From Algoriphagus sp. (GTDB lineage: Bacteria > Bacteroidota > Bacteroidia > Cytophagales > Cyclobacteriaceae): a DNA stretch of 64,000 nucleotides. Where the stretch lies: the NCBI RefSeq assembly GCF_013373065.1, contig NZ_JABXIN010000006.1:1-64000 (forward strand). Reading direction: 5' to 3'. Below, piece by piece: positions 63,757 through 64,000 of the stretch (positions are counted from its first letter, which is position 1; every line of letters begins with the position of its first letter). The position numbers were made by a program, and so were the translations under genes. The notes under the pieces are model-generated. The model did no database searches. It had not been told where the DNA came from and was given only the letters and a program-made list of their open reading frames with translations.

Positions 63757-64000
63757 TCAATCCCCTTTTGGAGGAGAAGGAATATTTTTTTCTTGGTGAA
63801 ATTGATTCTGACCTGCTTCATATCTTAATATGATATGAGAGAAGCCATTAGATAAAATGAGGAAATTTGATTTCAATTGATAATGATACATACTCGCTTG
63901 TTCCAAGGTTTTTTGATTGATGGGGATATGGGGAGCTTTACACTCAACTAATACATATGGAACCCCTTCATGATTCCGAATTAAAATATCCGTCCGCTTC
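63757..64000 (-). CDS. HsdR-N-like small PD-(D/E)xK nuclease-fold protein (partial)
   Basis: At least 81 codons, cut by the right edge, ending at TGA 63757-63759. TDILIRNHEGVPYVLVECKA has the Asp ... Glu-x-Lys arrangement of the PD-(D/E)xK fold, followed by QASMYHYQLKSNFLILSNGF. This matches the free-standing HsdR N-terminal-like proteins of about 150 residues common in Bacteroidota; the short C-terminal end after the domain argues against a full HsdR subunit. The role of these proteins is not clear. It lies 57 bp upstream of the Crp/Fnr gene on the same strand. Confidence 0.75.
   Translation of the reverse strand, partial: KRTDILIRNHEGVPYVLVECKAPHIPINQKTLEQASMYHYQLKSNFLILSNGFSHIILRYEAGQNQFHQEKNIPSPPKGD

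Noticed and set aside
1..64000. tRNA, rRNA, CRISPR arrays, insertion sequences, integrases, prophage genes
   Set aside because: Looked for cloverleaf-like or repeat-spacer patterns and transposase motifs in gaps and coding regions and saw none; long intergenic space is scarce.

Overview
The window looks like chromosome from a Bacteroidota member, most probably order Cytophagales near the Cyclobacteriaceae (Algoriphagus-like). This is inferred from gene content and was not searched. Supporting signs are roughly 40% GC, two good Bacteroidota-type promoters (TTTG, 20-21 bp, TAnnTTTG), a hybrid two-component system with a beta-propeller sensor, a TonB receptor with a carboxypeptidase-like domain, many Tat-exported or lipoprotein sugar enzymes, DUF4301, and a THX-type small ribosomal protein. 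No tRNA, rRNA, CRISPR, insertion sequence or phage gene was seen. Both ends cut genes: a secreted beta-helix protein on the left and a small HsdR-N-like nuclease on the right.

Layout. 1-5.7 kb: beta-helix protein, small lipoprotein, orphan hybrid two-component regulator. 5.7-9.0 kb: minus-strand nucleotide-sugar and glycosyltransferase operon (rfbB, a UDP-glucuronate-epimerase-like SDR, GT4). 9.1-10.3 kb: XRE regulator with two paralogous membrane proteins and a palindrome over their promoter. 10.4-17.1 kb: proC, a TonB receptor divergent from a DtxR/MntR-type regulator with two palindromes between them, a Tat-exported sugar isomerase-like protein and a methionine-type aminotransferase. 17.2-21.4 kb: ribosomal protein THX, 5-oxoprolinase pxpABC, DUF4301. 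21.4-25.5 kb: an RNA methyltransferase, then a double-DUF1080 lipoprotein with a Tat-exported Gfo/Idh/MocA oxidoreductase. 25.6-31.4 kb: a uronate catabolic operon (uxaC, SDR reductase, uxuA, acetyltransferase, acyl-CoA dehydrogenase). 31.4-42.2 kb: UDP-xylose synthase, M20 peptidase, an NrtR-like regulator divergent from a carboxylesterase, a helicase, an AsmA-like protein, an exo/endonuclease-phosphatase family protein and another DUF1080 lipoprotein. 42.4-49.7 kb: carotenoid oxygenase directly followed by a 1712-residue kinase-ATPase-GAF-adenylyl cyclase. 49.7-51.5 kb: a GH109-like enzyme and DUF2892. 51.6-63.7 kb: one close-packed minus-strand run of 11-12 genes.

How the genes may work together. 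Glucuronate isomerase, SDR and mannonate dehydratase form a uronate-to-KDG path. The adjacent DUF1080 and Gfo/Idh/MocA proteins, with the sugar isomerase-like protein, match the families of the 3-keto (oxidation, elimination, reduction) route of glycoside cleavage. The final 12-kb run joins a Crp/Fnr regulator, an exported rhodanese, a DUF547 lipoprotein, an FAD oxidoreductase, a membrane polyferredoxin, three membrane or polyprenyl-type glycosyltransferases, lipoproteins and an alpha/beta hydrolase-OsmC fusion. I read it as a candidate redox/sulfur-linked envelope glycoconjugate system. It and the carotenoid oxygenase-cyclase pair are the least explained parts of the window.
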